A DNA stretch of 63,460 nucleotides from Pontibacillus yanchengensis (GTDB lineage: Bacteria > Bacillota > Bacilli > Bacillales > BH030062). The translations under genes were made by a program, and so were the position numbers. The DNA is taken from the NCBI RefSeq assembly GCF_009856295.1, contig NZ_WMEU01000011.1, positions 1-63,460 of the forward strand. Reading direction: 5' to 3'. Shown one piece after another: positions 50,117 through 59,535 of this stretch. Below the pieces are notes generated by a model that ran no database searches, had not been told where the DNA came from, and saw only the letters and a list, made by a program, of their open reading frames with translations. Position 1 is the stretch's first letter, and every line of letters begins with the position of its first letter.

Positions 50117-51586
50117 CTATGCTTTTAATTGTTGCACAGCACTGGTTAAACGAACCTGTACCGTCTCTTTACCGAGCAAGTAAATAGCGTTTGGCAGCTC
50201 TGGGCCGTGTGTTTGACCTGTTGTGGCGACACGTACAGGCATGAATAATTTCTTGCCTTTATGACCTGTTTCTTTTTGAACTGCTTTGATTGCAGCTTTA
50301 ATAGCTGCTGGCTCAAATCCTTCCATTTCATCAAGTTTGGTACTTAAGGTTTCAAGTACTTCTGGAACTTGTTCACCACGTAACACTTCCATCGCTTCTT
50401 CATCATATTCAATTTCTTGCTTGAAGAATAATTCAGTTAGCTCGACTATTTCTGCAGCATAGTTCATCTGCTCTTGATATAGTGCAATTAGCTCAGTAGC
50501 CCACGTACGTTGGTCTTCCGACATGTTTTCAGGTAGGCGTCCCGCTTCAATCAGATGAGGTAGCGCTAGCTCCACTACACGTTCAAGGTCTGCAGCCTTC
50601 ATATATTGATTGTTGATCCATTTCAGCTTCTGCGGATCAAAAACAGCCGGGGAAGAAGCTAGGCGTTCTGGGTCAAAGATATCAATCAACTGAGTTCGTG
50701 TGAAGATTTCTTCTTCGCCTACTGGTGACCAACCTAGAAGGGTAATAAAGTTGAATAACGCTTCTGGTAAATAACCTAAATTTTTGTACTGACCAATAAA
50801 CTGAAGAATATGCTCATCACGTTTACTTAGCTTTTTGCGTTGCTCATTCAGAATAAGTGCCATATGACCAAAGCTAGGTGCTTCCCAATTAAATGCATCA
50901 TATACCATCATTTGTTTAGGTGTGTTGGAGATGTGTTCCTCACCGCGCAATACATGTGTAATTTTCATTAAGTAATCATCAATAGCAACAGCAAAATTGT
51001 ACGTTGGTGTACCATTTTTCTTCTGAATTACCCAATCTCCAAAATCACTAGATTGGAATGTGATATCGCCGCGAACAATATCGTTAAAGGTGTAGGTTTG
51101 TCCCTCAGGTACACGTAAACGGATACTTGGCTTACGACCTTCCTCTTCCATCTGTTTCTGCTGCTCCTCTGACAAATCGCGATGCGCACCAGAATACATC
51201 GGCACTTCCCCACGGGCGCGTTGTGCTTCCCGCTCTTCATCTAGTTCTTCTTCGGTCATGTAGCATTTGTACGCGAAACCTTTTTCAAGTAGCTCATCGA
51301 TATATTTTTGGTAGATATCAAGGCGTTCCATTTGGCGGTACGGACCGTACTTTCCACCAACATCCACACTCTCATCCCAATCGATTCCTAACCATTTCAG
51401 GAATTCCATTTGGCTTTGCTCTCCTCCAGCTACGTTTCGCTTTTCATCCGTATCTTCAATACGAATAATAAACTTACCTCCTAGATGTCGAGCATATAAA
51501 TAGTTGAATAGGGCTGTACGAGCATTCCCAATGTGTAAATGTCCAGTTGGGCTTGGCGCGTAGCGTACGCGAACTTCATTCGTCAT
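50117..51586 (-). CDS. gltX: Glutamyl-tRNA synthetase
   Basis: GluRS charges tRNA-Glu and, in Bacilli lacking GlnRS, also tRNA-Gln ahead of amidation. The 489-residue class I enzyme has RYAPSPTGHLHIGNARTALF with the HIGH motif, LRGEEHISNTPKQM, and KLSKRDEHILQ as the KMSKS loop around residue 240. The C-terminal anticodon-binding domain ends VRLTSAVQQLKA. GGAAGGAGA precedes the ATG. It lies 102 bp after ispF. Confidence 0.97.
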   Translation of the reverse strand: MTNEVRVRYAPSPTGHLHIGNARTALFNYLYARHLGGKFIIRIEDTDEKRNVAGGEQSQMEFLKWLGIDWDESVDVGGKYGPYRQMERLDIYQKYIDELLEKGFAYKCYMTEEELDEEREAQRARGEVPMYSGAHRDLSEEQQKQMEEEGRKPSIRLRVPEGQTYTFNDIVRGDITFQSSDFGDWVIQKKNGTPTYNFAVAIDDYLMKITHVLRGEEHISNTPKQMMVYDAFNWEAPSFGHMALILNEQRKKLSKRDEHILQFIGQYKNLGYLPEALFNFITLLGWSPVGEEEIFTRTQLIDIFDPERLASSPAVFDPQKLKWINNQYMKAADLERVVELALPHLIEAGRLPENMSEDQRTWATELIALYQEQMNYAAEIVELTELFFKQEIEYDEEAMEVLRGEQVPEVLETLSTKLDEMEGFEPAAIKAAIKAVQKETGHKGKKLFMPVRVATTGQTHGPELPNAIYLLGKETVQVRLTSAVQQLKA

Positions 51587-51688
51587 ATTTTTTCTCCTTC
51601 CTATATTGGAACATTCGTATTTATGTATATCTTTAGTTTATCATGCTAATGGGATGTATGCGTTAATGCTTGTTCATTTCCTCCCATA

Positions 51689-52174
51689 TTATAGCGATTC
51701 AGATTGCTGAAGTAAAACAACCGCTTGAGCTGCTATTCCTTCTTTACGCCCTGTGAACCCTAATTTTTCCGTAGTGGTTGCCTTAACATTAACTTGTGAA
51801 GGTTCTGTCCCTAATATACCTGCGATATTTGAACGCATTTCCTCAATATAGGGTGCCATTTTCGGCGCTTGAGCGATAACTGTACAATCGACATTTCCCA
51901 GGGAATATCCTCTGTTTTCGACTAATTTCCACACATGGTGTAACAATTGGCGGGAATCAGCATCTTTGAATTCCGGATCTGTGTCAGGAAAATGCTTACC
52001 AATGTCGCCTTCACCAATCGCTCCTAAACATGCATCTGCGACCGTATGAAGTAATACATCTGCATCTGAGTGACCAAGCAAGCCTTTCTCATATGGGATG
52101 GTCACCCCGCCTACAATACAAGGTCTACCTTCAGCAAACTGATGTACATCAAACCCTTGTCCAACTCTAAACAT
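51689..52174 (-). CDS. ispF: 2-C-methyl-D-erythritol 2,4-cyclodiphosphate synthase
   Basis: IspF is the fifth enzyme of the MEP isoprenoid pathway. The ATG at 52174 preceded by GGAGAGTGA gives 161 residues; upstream codons in frame lack similarity. Zinc ligands are in FDVHQF (DxH) and the downstream HSDADVLLH, and the C-terminal KATTTEKLGFTGRKEGIAA is diagnostic. It starts four bases after the ispD stop codon. Confidence 0.96.
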   Translation of the reverse strand: MFRVGQGFDVHQFAEGRPCIVGGVTIPYEKGLLGHSDADVLLHTVADACLGAIGEGDIGKHFPDTDPEFKDADSRQLLHHVWKLVENRGYSLGNVDCTVIAQAPKMAPYIEEMRSNIAGILGTEPSQVNVKATTTEKLGFTGRKEGIAAQAVVLLQQSESL

Positions 52175-52178
52175 GCCA

Positions 52179-52877
52179 TCACTCTCCTTCATTCATACTA
52201 CGCTTATTTAAAATAGCCTGAGCTTTCTCGACATCTTCAGGTGTTGTCAGCTTAATATTATCATAGCTACCTTGTACAATTTCGACTGGTAATCTGAGTT
52301 GCTCGACTAGCGATGCATCATCGGTACCTAGAAAACCGGTATTTTTAGCATGTTCATGCGCTTTTTCAATGATGGAAAAATGAAATGCCTGTGGTGTTTG
52401 GGCAGCCCAGAGTTCACTACGATTTAAAGATGTCAGACCTGAAGCAGTTTTCCGTTTGATCGTGTCTGTTACAGGAACAGCAAGCAGCGCAGCACCCCCG
52501 CGTTCTGCTTCTTCGGTTAATTTGTCTAGATTATCTTTTTTTACAAATGGGCGGGCACCATCATGGATTAACACAACGCCTTCTTTAGAATCACATGCTT
52601 TAAGCCCTTGGTACACACTATCTTGCCTTTCGGTACCACCGTGAACGAATTTAACTTTATCCATGTATTTGTAGCAAGCGATGAGGTTTTCCATCTCCGA
52701 CTGTTCATTCGGGTTAATAACTAAATTAATCGACGTGCAATTGTGATCTTCATTAAAAACATCTAGTGTATGTACGATTAAAGGTTTATCTTCCAGGCAG
52801 ATAAATTGTTTGTTTTGCTTCGCTCTCATACGCTTCCCTTGCCCTGCGGCTAATATTATGATTTGATACGGGACCAT
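52179..52877 (-). CDS. ispD: 2-C-methyl-D-erythritol 4-phosphate cytidylyltransferase
   Basis: IspD makes CDP-ME in the MEP pathway. The 232-residue protein has the CTP-binding IILAAGQGKRMRAKQNKQF, VHGGTERQDSVYQGL, VLIHDGARPFV and AAQTPQAFHF motifs. It directly precedes ispF. A terminator at 52937-52966 separates it from yacL, though no clear promoter was found in the 60 bp upstream. Confidence 0.96.
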   Translation of the reverse strand: MVPYQIIILAAGQGKRMRAKQNKQFICLEDKPLIVHTLDVFNEDHNCTSINLVINPNEQSEMENLIACYKYMDKVKFVHGGTERQDSVYQGLKACDSKEGVVLIHDGARPFVKKDNLDKLTEEAERGGAALLAVPVTDTIKRKTASGLTSLNRSELWAAQTPQAFHFSIIEKAHEHAKNTGFLGTDDASLVEQLRLPVEIVQGSYDNIKLTTPEDVEKAQAILNKRSMNEGE

Positions 52878-52936
52878 AAAAATCCATCCTAATTTCAGAT
52901 TACGTAATTATTTGGAGTAAGTCTATCAAACATAAC

Positions 52937-52966
52937 AAAAGCGATAACGATCCCGTTATCACTTTT
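52937..52966 (-). terminator. Terminator of yacL
   Basis: A stem of about 13 bp with one G-U pair (AAAAGTGATAACG / CGTTATCGCTTTT on the minus strand) lies 30 bp after the yacL stop codon, followed by TTTTGTTAT. Confidence 0.85.
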
Positions 52967-52996
52967 GTTGTTTTCCTCTATTTGTTTATACCTTTT

Positions 52997-54115
52997 TTAT
53001 AAAGCTTTTTCAAGTAATTTTGGCTTCGCAAAAATCATTCGTCCTGCTGAAGTCTGTAATACACTTGTTACCAATACTTCAATTGTTTGTCCAATATAAT
53101 CTTTTCCTTCTTCAACGACAATCATTGTACCGTCATCCAAATAAGCTACACCTTGGTTTTGTTCTTTTCCGTCTTTAATAACGTGAACGGTAAGTTCTTC
53201 ACCAGGTAGAACTACTGGTTTAACAGCATTTGCTAAATCGTTTATATTTAATACTTGAACATTTTGAAATTCACATACTTTATTAAGGTTAAAATCATTC
53301 GTTACAACCACGCCGTTTATGAGTTTAGCTAGTTTTACAAGCTTACTATCTACCTCTTGAACATCCTCGAAATCCCCTTCATAAATCTCTACGTTTACAG
53401 GGAGTTCTTTTTGCATGCGATTCAAGACATCAAGCCCTCTACGACCACGATTACGCTTCAACACATCAGAGGAATCAGCGATATGCTGCAACTCTTCTAA
53501 CACGAATTGAGGAATTAACACAGTACCTTCTAGAAAGTGAGTTTGGCAGATATCAGCAATTCGGCCATCAATAATAACGCTTGTATCTAATATCTTTGCT
53601 TTCGGATGTTTCATAGATGGCTCATCATCAACCTGTTCTTCATTATCAGAGTGCTTCTTCTTCTCTTTCTCTTTTTTGGTAGCAACAGAAAGAATGTTAA
53701 TAAATTCATCTCGACGTTTGAAACCGACCTGGAAACCTAAATATCCAAGTATAACGGTTAAAAAGATTGGTACCACCTGCGACACGACGTTAATGCTGAT
53801 ATCTGTTAACGGAATGTTTACTAGATAAGCAACAATCAAACCTACAATTAGACCTAAGCTACCAAATAACAAGTCAGCTACCGGTACATTGACGAGGGTT
53901 TCTTCCACCCATCTCAAAAAATCTACAATGTAATCTACAAACCAAAACGTTAATAAATAGAGAATAATAGCTCCAAGAATCGTTGTGGTCACTTGGTTGT
54001 TAAGCCAAGTAGGTTCTGATAATCCTAGTAAGCCTAATAAGTCTGGCAGATACAAAAACCCAATTGTACCTCCAGCAATAACAATAAATAATTGCACGAC
54101 CCTTTTTAGCAACAC
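52997..54115 (-). CDS. yacL: YacL-type membrane PIN/TRAM-domain protein
   Basis: Four transmembrane segments (about residues 5-120) are followed by a charged linker, a PIN nuclease-like domain beginning KILDTSVIIDGRIADIC and a C-terminal TRAM domain (VTSVLQTSAGRMIFAKPK). The acidic residues of the PIN site (ILDTS, ELQHIAD, VVTNDFNL) are conserved. The role is unknown; an RNA- or tRNA-directed nuclease is predicted. The GTG at 54115 six bases after AGGAGG is preferred over one at 54121 that abuts it, giving 372 residues. It follows disA in the conserved radA-disA-yacL order. Confidence 0.88.
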   Translation of the reverse strand: MLLKRVVQLFIVIAGGTIGFLYLPDLLGLLGLSEPTWLNNQVTTTILGAIILYLLTFWFVDYIVDFLRWVEETLVNVPVADLLFGSLGLIVGLIVAYLVNIPLTDISINVVSQVVPIFLTVILGYLGFQVGFKRRDEFINILSVATKKEKEKKKHSDNEEQVDDEPSMKHPKAKILDTSVIIDGRIADICQTHFLEGTVLIPQFVLEELQHIADSSDVLKRNRGRRGLDVLNRMQKELPVNVEIYEGDFEDVQEVDSKLVKLAKLINGVVVTNDFNLNKVCEFQNVQVLNINDLANAVKPVVLPGEELTVHVIKDGKEQNQGVAYLDDGTMIVVEEGKDYIGQTIEVLVTSVLQTSAGRMIFAKPKLLEKAL

Positions 54116-54274
54116 GGTCACCTCCTAACAAGCAGTATTGCCAAGTTTATAAATATTAATCGAATAAGTTCATGAATCCTGTGTGATATGTCGAAACAGT
54201 ATCACATTTTACAAAAATAGTCAAATGAACGAAACTAACATCGTACCATAAATAGGTATAATGTGTCAATTTGC

Positions 54275-55348
54275 TTAGATATGGCGGTCGATAAACAACT
54301 GCTCCTGAATCCTATTTAATCCTTCTTTTATCTTAGAAGCTCGTACTTCACCGATTCCATCTACCTTAACGAGTTCTTTTGGGGATGCTTTAACAATTTC
54401 ATTTAGAGTTCCAAATTTTTTAACCATATGATTAATGATTAAGGAAGGGAGCCTAGGGATTTTATCTAAAATACGATACCCTCTTGGAATAACGGGGTCC
54501 TCTAATTTGGTTGAGGCCGAATACCCTAATAATTTTAATATATGGGAATCCTCTACCAGCTCATTGTTGGTTACTTCTTGAAGTTTTCGAATCATATAAT
54601 ACGGTTCGTAATCAGAGCGTTTACTATAATCCCGAATTAACAATGCCGCTTCATCCTCTATATTTGAAACAAGCTCTGTAAGCTGTAGTTGAATAAGTCT
54701 ACCTTCTGTACCAAGCTCATTCACATAATTCAGTATTTCATTCTTTATACGAAGGACCATCTCAATACGATGCATAACTTGCAGCACCTCAGAGAAAGTT
54801 ACCATCTCTTCAAACTCGAGTGCTCCTAAATTGGTAATACCTTGATCTAACACATTTTTATACTTTTCTAATGTCTGCATTGCTTGATTAGCCTTGGTCA
54901 ATATCACACCTATATCCTTCAAGGAATACCGCAAGTTGCTCTTGTATAAGGTGATAACGTTTCTTCGTTGGGATATTGCTACGACTAATTCACCTGTTTG
55001 TTTGGCGACACGTTCAGCTGTACGATGACGCATACCTGTTTCTGTAGATACAATAGACGGGTCTGGTATTAATTGTGCATTGGCGTATATGATTTCGCTA
55101 CCTTCTTCGTTCAAGATTAGAGCTCCATCCATCTTTGCTAATTCATATAAATTCGCAGGCGTAAACGAAGAATTGATGTGAAATCCGCCATCAACTAATT
55201 GTTGCATCTTCTCATTATAACCAAGCACAATTAACCCACCAGTATTTGCTCGTAACACATTTTCTATCCCTTCGCGAAGTGGTGTGCCTGGTGCGACAAA
55301 TCGTAATATATCTCCAATCATAGACCCTCTCATCTCATACCATTCCAT
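54275..55348 (-). CDS. disA: DisA, DNA-scanning diadenylate cyclase
   Basis: DisA scans DNA and makes c-di-AMP; encountering branched DNA stops synthesis and delays sporulation. The 357-residue protein has the DAC domain with the active-site DGA (74-76) and RHRTAE (107-112), a long helical spine (about 140-290) and a C-terminal HhH/RuvA-like DNA-binding domain with LVKVDGIGEVRASKIKEGL. GGAGGAG precedes the ATG. It lies two bases after the radA stop, so the repair and signalling genes are probably coupled. Confidence 0.97.
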   Translation of the reverse strand: MEWYEMRGSMIGDILRFVAPGTPLREGIENVLRANTGGLIVLGYNEKMQQLVDGGFHINSSFTPANLYELAKMDGALILNEEGSEIIYANAQLIPDPSIVSTETGMRHRTAERVAKQTGELVVAISQRRNVITLYKSNLRYSLKDIGVILTKANQAMQTLEKYKNVLDQGITNLGALEFEEMVTFSEVLQVMHRIEMVLRIKNEILNYVNELGTEGRLIQLQLTELVSNIEDEAALLIRDYSKRSDYEPYYMIRKLQEVTNNELVEDSHILKLLGYSASTKLEDPVIPRGYRILDKIPRLPSLIINHMVKKFGTLNEIVKASPKELVKVDGIGEVRASKIKEGLNRIQEQLFIDRHI

Positions 55349-55349
55349 C

Positions 55350-56729
55350 CTAAGCTCCTCCCAACGTTGCCTTTAACGCTTCTTGTACTGAATTAACCCC
55401 AATGATTTCTAAATCCTCAGGGAAGGTCCAGTCACCGATGTTTTTCTTTGGAACAATGGCACGTTTGAATCCTAACTTTGCTGCTTCCTGCACCCGCTGT
55501 TCAATACGAGCCACTCTTCTCACTTCTCCTGTCAAACCAACTTCTCCTATGAGGACATCATCGGGTTTGGATGCTTTATCTTGAAAACTAGAAGCTATAC
55601 TTACAGCAACGGCAAGGTCTATAGCAGGTTCATCTAGTTTGACTCCTCCCGCCACTTTCACATAAGCATCCTGATTTTGCAATAACAACCCAACTCGCTT
55701 CTCTAATACAGCCATCAATAACGGAACTCGGTTATGGTCTAATCCAGTAGCCATACGCCTAGGGTTACCATATGCCGTTGGGGATATTAACGACTGGATT
55801 TCTACAAGGACAGGCCTTGTCCCCTCCATCGAAGCAACCACAGTAGAACCTGCTGCACCTTGTGAGCGCTCCTCTAAGAAAATTTCCGAAGGGTTCTCTA
55901 CTTCTCTTAACCCTTCTTCTTTCATCTCAAAAATACCCATCTCATGAGTGCTTCCAAAGCGGTTCTTGACACTTCTAAGGATTCGGAAGGTATGATGCCT
56001 TTCACCTTCAAAATAAAGCACAGCGTCCACCATATGCTCTAATAAACGCGGACCAGCTATGGAGCCTTCTTTTGTTACGTGCCCAACGATGAAAATTGGA
56101 ATCCCTTTGTTCTTAGCTATGCGCATTAATTCACTTGTGCATTCACGAACTTGTGAAACGCTACCTGGTGCTGACGATACTTCTTCTTTAAAAATAGTTT
56201 GGATGGAGTCAATAACAACAAAAGACGGCTGGATTTGTTCAATTTGATTGGATACATCTACCATGTTGGTTTCTGCTAACACAAATAAATTGTCTGAAAG
56301 CGTTCCAAGCCGATCGGCTCTTAATTTTGTCTGTCTCGTCGATTCCTCACCAGATATATATAAAACATTAACTTGTTTATGAGCTAACTGAGACGAAACT
56401 TGCAAAAGGAGAGTAGACTTACCAATCCCAGGATCTCCACCAATCAATACCAAGGACCCTGGGACAATACCCCCACCGAGTACGCGATTCACCTCTGGCA
56501 TATCCGTCTCAATTCGAGGTTCTTGCTCCGTTGCTATAGCCGTTATTCTCTCAGGTTTCTTTCTATCATTTGAATCACTTGTTACAAATGTATGTTTGCT
56601 GTTTGATTTCGATGATACTAGTTCTTCTACCAATGTATTCCATTGGTGACAGGCAGGACATTTTCCCATCCATTTTGCTGATTCATAACCACATTCCTGG
56701 CAGACAAACTTTACTTTTTGCTTTGCCAC
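55350..56729 (-). CDS. radA: DNA repair protein RadA
   Basis: RadA is a RecA-like branch-migration helicase. The GTG at 56729 with GGAGAGA upstream matches the family start (AKQKVKFVCQECGYES) and gives 459 residues; an ATG at 56768 is in frame but lacks support. Landmarks are the zinc finger C10-C13-C24-C27, Walker A GGDPGIGKST, the RadA-specific KNRFGSTHE and a C-terminal Lon-protease-like domain with GGVKLDEPAIDLAVAVSI. It precedes disA. Confidence 0.96.
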   Translation of the reverse strand: MAKQKVKFVCQECGYESAKWMGKCPACHQWNTLVEELVSSKSNSKHTFVTSDSNDRKKPERITAIATEQEPRIETDMPEVNRVLGGGIVPGSLVLIGGDPGIGKSTLLLQVSSQLAHKQVNVLYISGEESTRQTKLRADRLGTLSDNLFVLAETNMVDVSNQIEQIQPSFVVIDSIQTIFKEEVSSAPGSVSQVRECTSELMRIAKNKGIPIFIVGHVTKEGSIAGPRLLEHMVDAVLYFEGERHHTFRILRSVKNRFGSTHEMGIFEMKEEGLREVENPSEIFLEERSQGAAGSTVVASMEGTRPVLVEIQSLISPTAYGNPRRMATGLDHNRVPLLMAVLEKRVGLLLQNQDAYVKVAGGVKLDEPAIDLAVAVSIASSFQDKASKPDDVLIGEVGLTGEVRRVARIEQRVQEAAKLGFKRAIVPKKNIGDWTFPEDLEIIGVNSVQEALKATLGGA

Positions 56730-56869
56730 ATCTATCTCTCCTTTAAAAGAGGAGAATACTCCTCTCATTATCTCATACGTATAGACTCTTGATGAGTTAC
56801 AATGTATTTACAAAAACATTACTTTGTCTCTAACAATAGTGTTACTTCTGATACTACCTAAAACATAAA

Positions 56870-57020
56870 GAAAAGCGCAAGCGCCTCGGTAGCATATACT
56901 GTAGCCTGCTCCGGTTGAATCTTTATGGCTGACTGTTCTAGCTTACATTAGGTAGGTCAGGTTTATGGTCGCATAACAACGGAATAGAGGAAAGCTTACA
57001 TGCGTTGAGGCTAATACATA
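56870..57020 (+). repeat. Interspersed MITE-like repeat, copy D (divergent)
   Basis: The left end AAAAGCGCAAGCGCCT is identical to the family consensus. The interior is unlike copies A-C and E, and the right end TGCGTTGAGGCTAATAC is only weakly similar. It occupies the radA-clpC gap, same orientation as the others, just before the clpC terminator. The rest of the gap shows nothing. Confidence 0.5.
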
Positions 57021-57024
57021 TATG

Positions 57025-57055
57025 AAAAAATCGGAAGGCGAACGCCTTCCGATTT
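57025..57055 (-). terminator. Terminator of the ctsR-mcsA-mcsB-clpC operon
   Basis: A perfect 13-bp stem (AAATCGGAAGGCG and its complement, two-base loop) with T-runs on both sides lies 20 bp after the clpC stop codon. Confidence 0.92.
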
Positions 57056-57075
57056 CTAATTTTTATAGCTAATCC

Positions 57076-59523
57076 CTATGAAGTTTGGATGCTTTCTTTT
57101 GAAGAAACATAGAATTTGCCATCCTCGTCTACATCAATTGTTACATTTTGACCAGTAGAAATATTTTCTCTTAATAGTTCTTCTGATAGTAGATCTTCTA
57201 CGTTCTTCTGGATGGAACGACGCAATGGTCTTGCACCATATTCCGGATCGAAGCCTTCATTCGCAATCTTATCCAATGCTTGATCTGTTAAGTTGAATTC
57301 GACTTCATGCTCTGTTAAGCGTTTTTGAAGCTGCTTAACCATTAGAGACACAATTTCTTTCATGTGTTTCTTCTCTAGTGAATGGAAGACAATAATTTCG
57401 TCTATACGGTTCAAGAATTCTGGGCGGAACGCTTTTTTCATTTCATCCATAACCTTAGACTTCATGTCTTTGTAGCTTTGATCAGCATCTCCAATACTAA
57501 AGCCTGCATATTTATTTTGCTTAAGTTCTGTCGCACCTACGTTAGATGTCATAATAATTACTGTGTTACGGAAGTCTACCGTACGCCCTTTAGAATCTGT
57601 TAGATGACCATCCTCTAGAACTTGTAAAAGGGTATTAAATACATCAGGGTGCGCCTTCTCAATTTCATCTAATAAGATAACAGAGTATGGCTTCTGACGA
57701 ACTTTCTCTGTTAATTGGCCACCTTCTTCATACCCTACATATCCAGGTGGTGACCCTACTAGTCTAGACGTAGAGTGTTTTTCCATGTACTCAGACATGT
57801 CAACGCGGATCATGGCATCTTCTTCGCCGAACATCGTTTCCGCTAATGCTCGAGCCAGTTCCGTTTTCCCTACACCTGTTGGACCTAGGAAGATAAACGA
57901 GCCAATCGGACGCTTAGGATCTTTAAGTCCTGCACGAGCACGACGAATAGCTTTTGAAATAGAGTTTACAGCATCATCTTGACCGATAACACGGCTATGA
58001 AGCACATCTTCCATATTCAAAAGACGTTCACTTTCGTCTTTCGTAAGCTTAGAAACTGGAACTCCAGTCCAAGTGGAAACAATGGACGCAATATCTTCTG
58101 TTGTAACTTCAGAATTCTCTTGCCCTTGTTTTTCTTTCCATTCGTCTTTCGTTTTATCAAGTTCTTCTCGTAATTTCTGTTCGTTATCTCGAAGAGAAGC
58201 TGCTTTTTCAAATTCTTGACTTTGGACAGCTGCATCTTTCTCCTTACGAACCTCTTCTAGCTTATGCTCAAGCTCTTTAAGGTTAGGTGGTGCAGTATAA
58301 GAACGGAGACGTACTCTAGAAGCAGCCTCATCAATTAAGTCAATCGCTTTGTCTGGTAAGAAACGATCCTGGATATAACGATCAGATAGTTGTACAGCAG
58401 ACTTGATTGCTTCGTCCGTTATCGTTACACGGTGGTGCGCTTCATAACGATCTCGTAGTCCTTGTAGAATTTGCTCCGATTCTTCTAAGTTTGGCTCATC
58501 TACCTGAATAGGTTGGAAGCGACGCTCAAGCGCTGCGTCTTTTTCAATATATTTACGATACTCATCTAAGGTTGTAGCACCGATACATTGTAGATCTCCA
58601 CGAGCTAGAGATGGCTTCAAGATGTTAGAAGCATCAATTGCACCTTCTGCTCCACCAGCTCCGATTAATGTGTGAAGCTCATCAATGAATAGAATAATGT
58701 TACCCGCTTGGCGAATTTCTTCCATCACTTTTTTCAAACGATCTTCGAATTCACCACGATATTTCGTACCAGCTACTACAGTACCCATATCCAACGTCAT
58801 CACTCGTTTATCACGAAGGATTTCAGGAACTTCATTGTTAATGATTTGCTGGGCCAATCCTTCAGCAATAGCTGTCTTACCAACACCTGGTTCCCCTATA
58901 AGAACCGGATTGTTCTTGGTACGACGACTTAGCACTTGGATAACACGTTCAATTTCTTCGCTACGACCAATTACTGGGTCGATATTTCCTTCTTTTGCAA
59001 CTGCAGTTAAATCACGAGCTAGAGAATCTAGTGTCGGTGTATTCGCACTTGCAGATTGTCTATTACCTGAATTATTTGATGTAGACTCATTGCTTCCTAA
59101 CAGCTGTAGTACCTGCTGGCGCGCTTTATTAAGGCTGACACCTAAATTGTTTAGCACGCGCGCGGCTACTCCTTCACCTTCACGGATTAAACCAAGAAGG
59201 ATGTGCTCTGTACCCACATAAGAATGACCTAATTTCCTAGCTTCATCCATGGACAATTCAATGACCTTTTTGGCACGTGGAGTATAATGAATGGTTTGGG
59301 ATACTTTATCACCTGAACCAATTAACTGCTCAACTTCCTCTTGGATTTTATCTGAAGCAAGGCCTAAAGCTCCAAGGGCTTTGGCAGCAATGCCCTCACC
59401 TTCACGAACCAATCCTAAGAGGATATGTTCTGTACCGATGTTGTTGTGTCCTAAACGTACAGCTTCTTCTTGAGCCAACGCTAATACTTTCTGTGCTCTT
59501 TCTGTAAAACGCCCAAACATCAT
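57076..59523 (-). CDS. clpC: ClpC, AAA+ unfoldase of the ClpCP protease
   Basis: ClpC unfolds substrates for ClpP, including arginine-phosphorylated proteins. The 815-residue protein has two N-domain repeats (about 1-150; each with GTEHILLGL), AAA-1 with Walker A GEPGVGKT (about 210-217), a UVR-containing middle domain (about 415-480; KEKDAAVQSQEFEKAASLRD) that binds MecA or McsB, and AAA-2 with GPTGVGKTELARAL and the DEIEKAHPDVF Walker B. It is the last gene of the ctsR operon, 12 bp after mcsB. Confidence 0.98.
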   Translation of the reverse strand: MMFGRFTERAQKVLALAQEEAVRLGHNNIGTEHILLGLVREGEGIAAKALGALGLASDKIQEEVEQLIGSGDKVSQTIHYTPRAKKVIELSMDEARKLGHSYVGTEHILLGLIREGEGVAARVLNNLGVSLNKARQQVLQLLGSNESTSNNSGNRQSASANTPTLDSLARDLTAVAKEGNIDPVIGRSEEIERVIQVLSRRTKNNPVLIGEPGVGKTAIAEGLAQQIINNEVPEILRDKRVMTLDMGTVVAGTKYRGEFEDRLKKVMEEIRQAGNIILFIDELHTLIGAGGAEGAIDASNILKPSLARGDLQCIGATTLDEYRKYIEKDAALERRFQPIQVDEPNLEESEQILQGLRDRYEAHHRVTITDEAIKSAVQLSDRYIQDRFLPDKAIDLIDEAASRVRLRSYTAPPNLKELEHKLEEVRKEKDAAVQSQEFEKAASLRDNEQKLREELDKTKDEWKEKQGQENSEVTTEDIASIVSTWTGVPVSKLTKDESERLLNMEDVLHSRVIGQDDAVNSISKAIRRARAGLKDPKRPIGSFIFLGPTGVGKTELARALAETMFGEEDAMIRVDMSEYMEKHSTSRLVGSPPGYVGYEEGGQLTEKVRQKPYSVILLDEIEKAHPDVFNTLLQVLEDGHLTDSKGRTVDFRNTVIIMTSNVGATELKQNKYAGFSIGDADQSYKDMKSKVMDEMKKAFRPEFLNRIDEIIVFHSLEKKHMKEIVSLMVKQLQKRLTEHEVEFNLTDQALDKIANEGFDPEYGARPLRRSIQKNVEDLLSEELLRENISTGQNVTIDVDEDGKFYVSSKESIQTS

Positions 59524-59535
59524 AGGGCTTCCCTC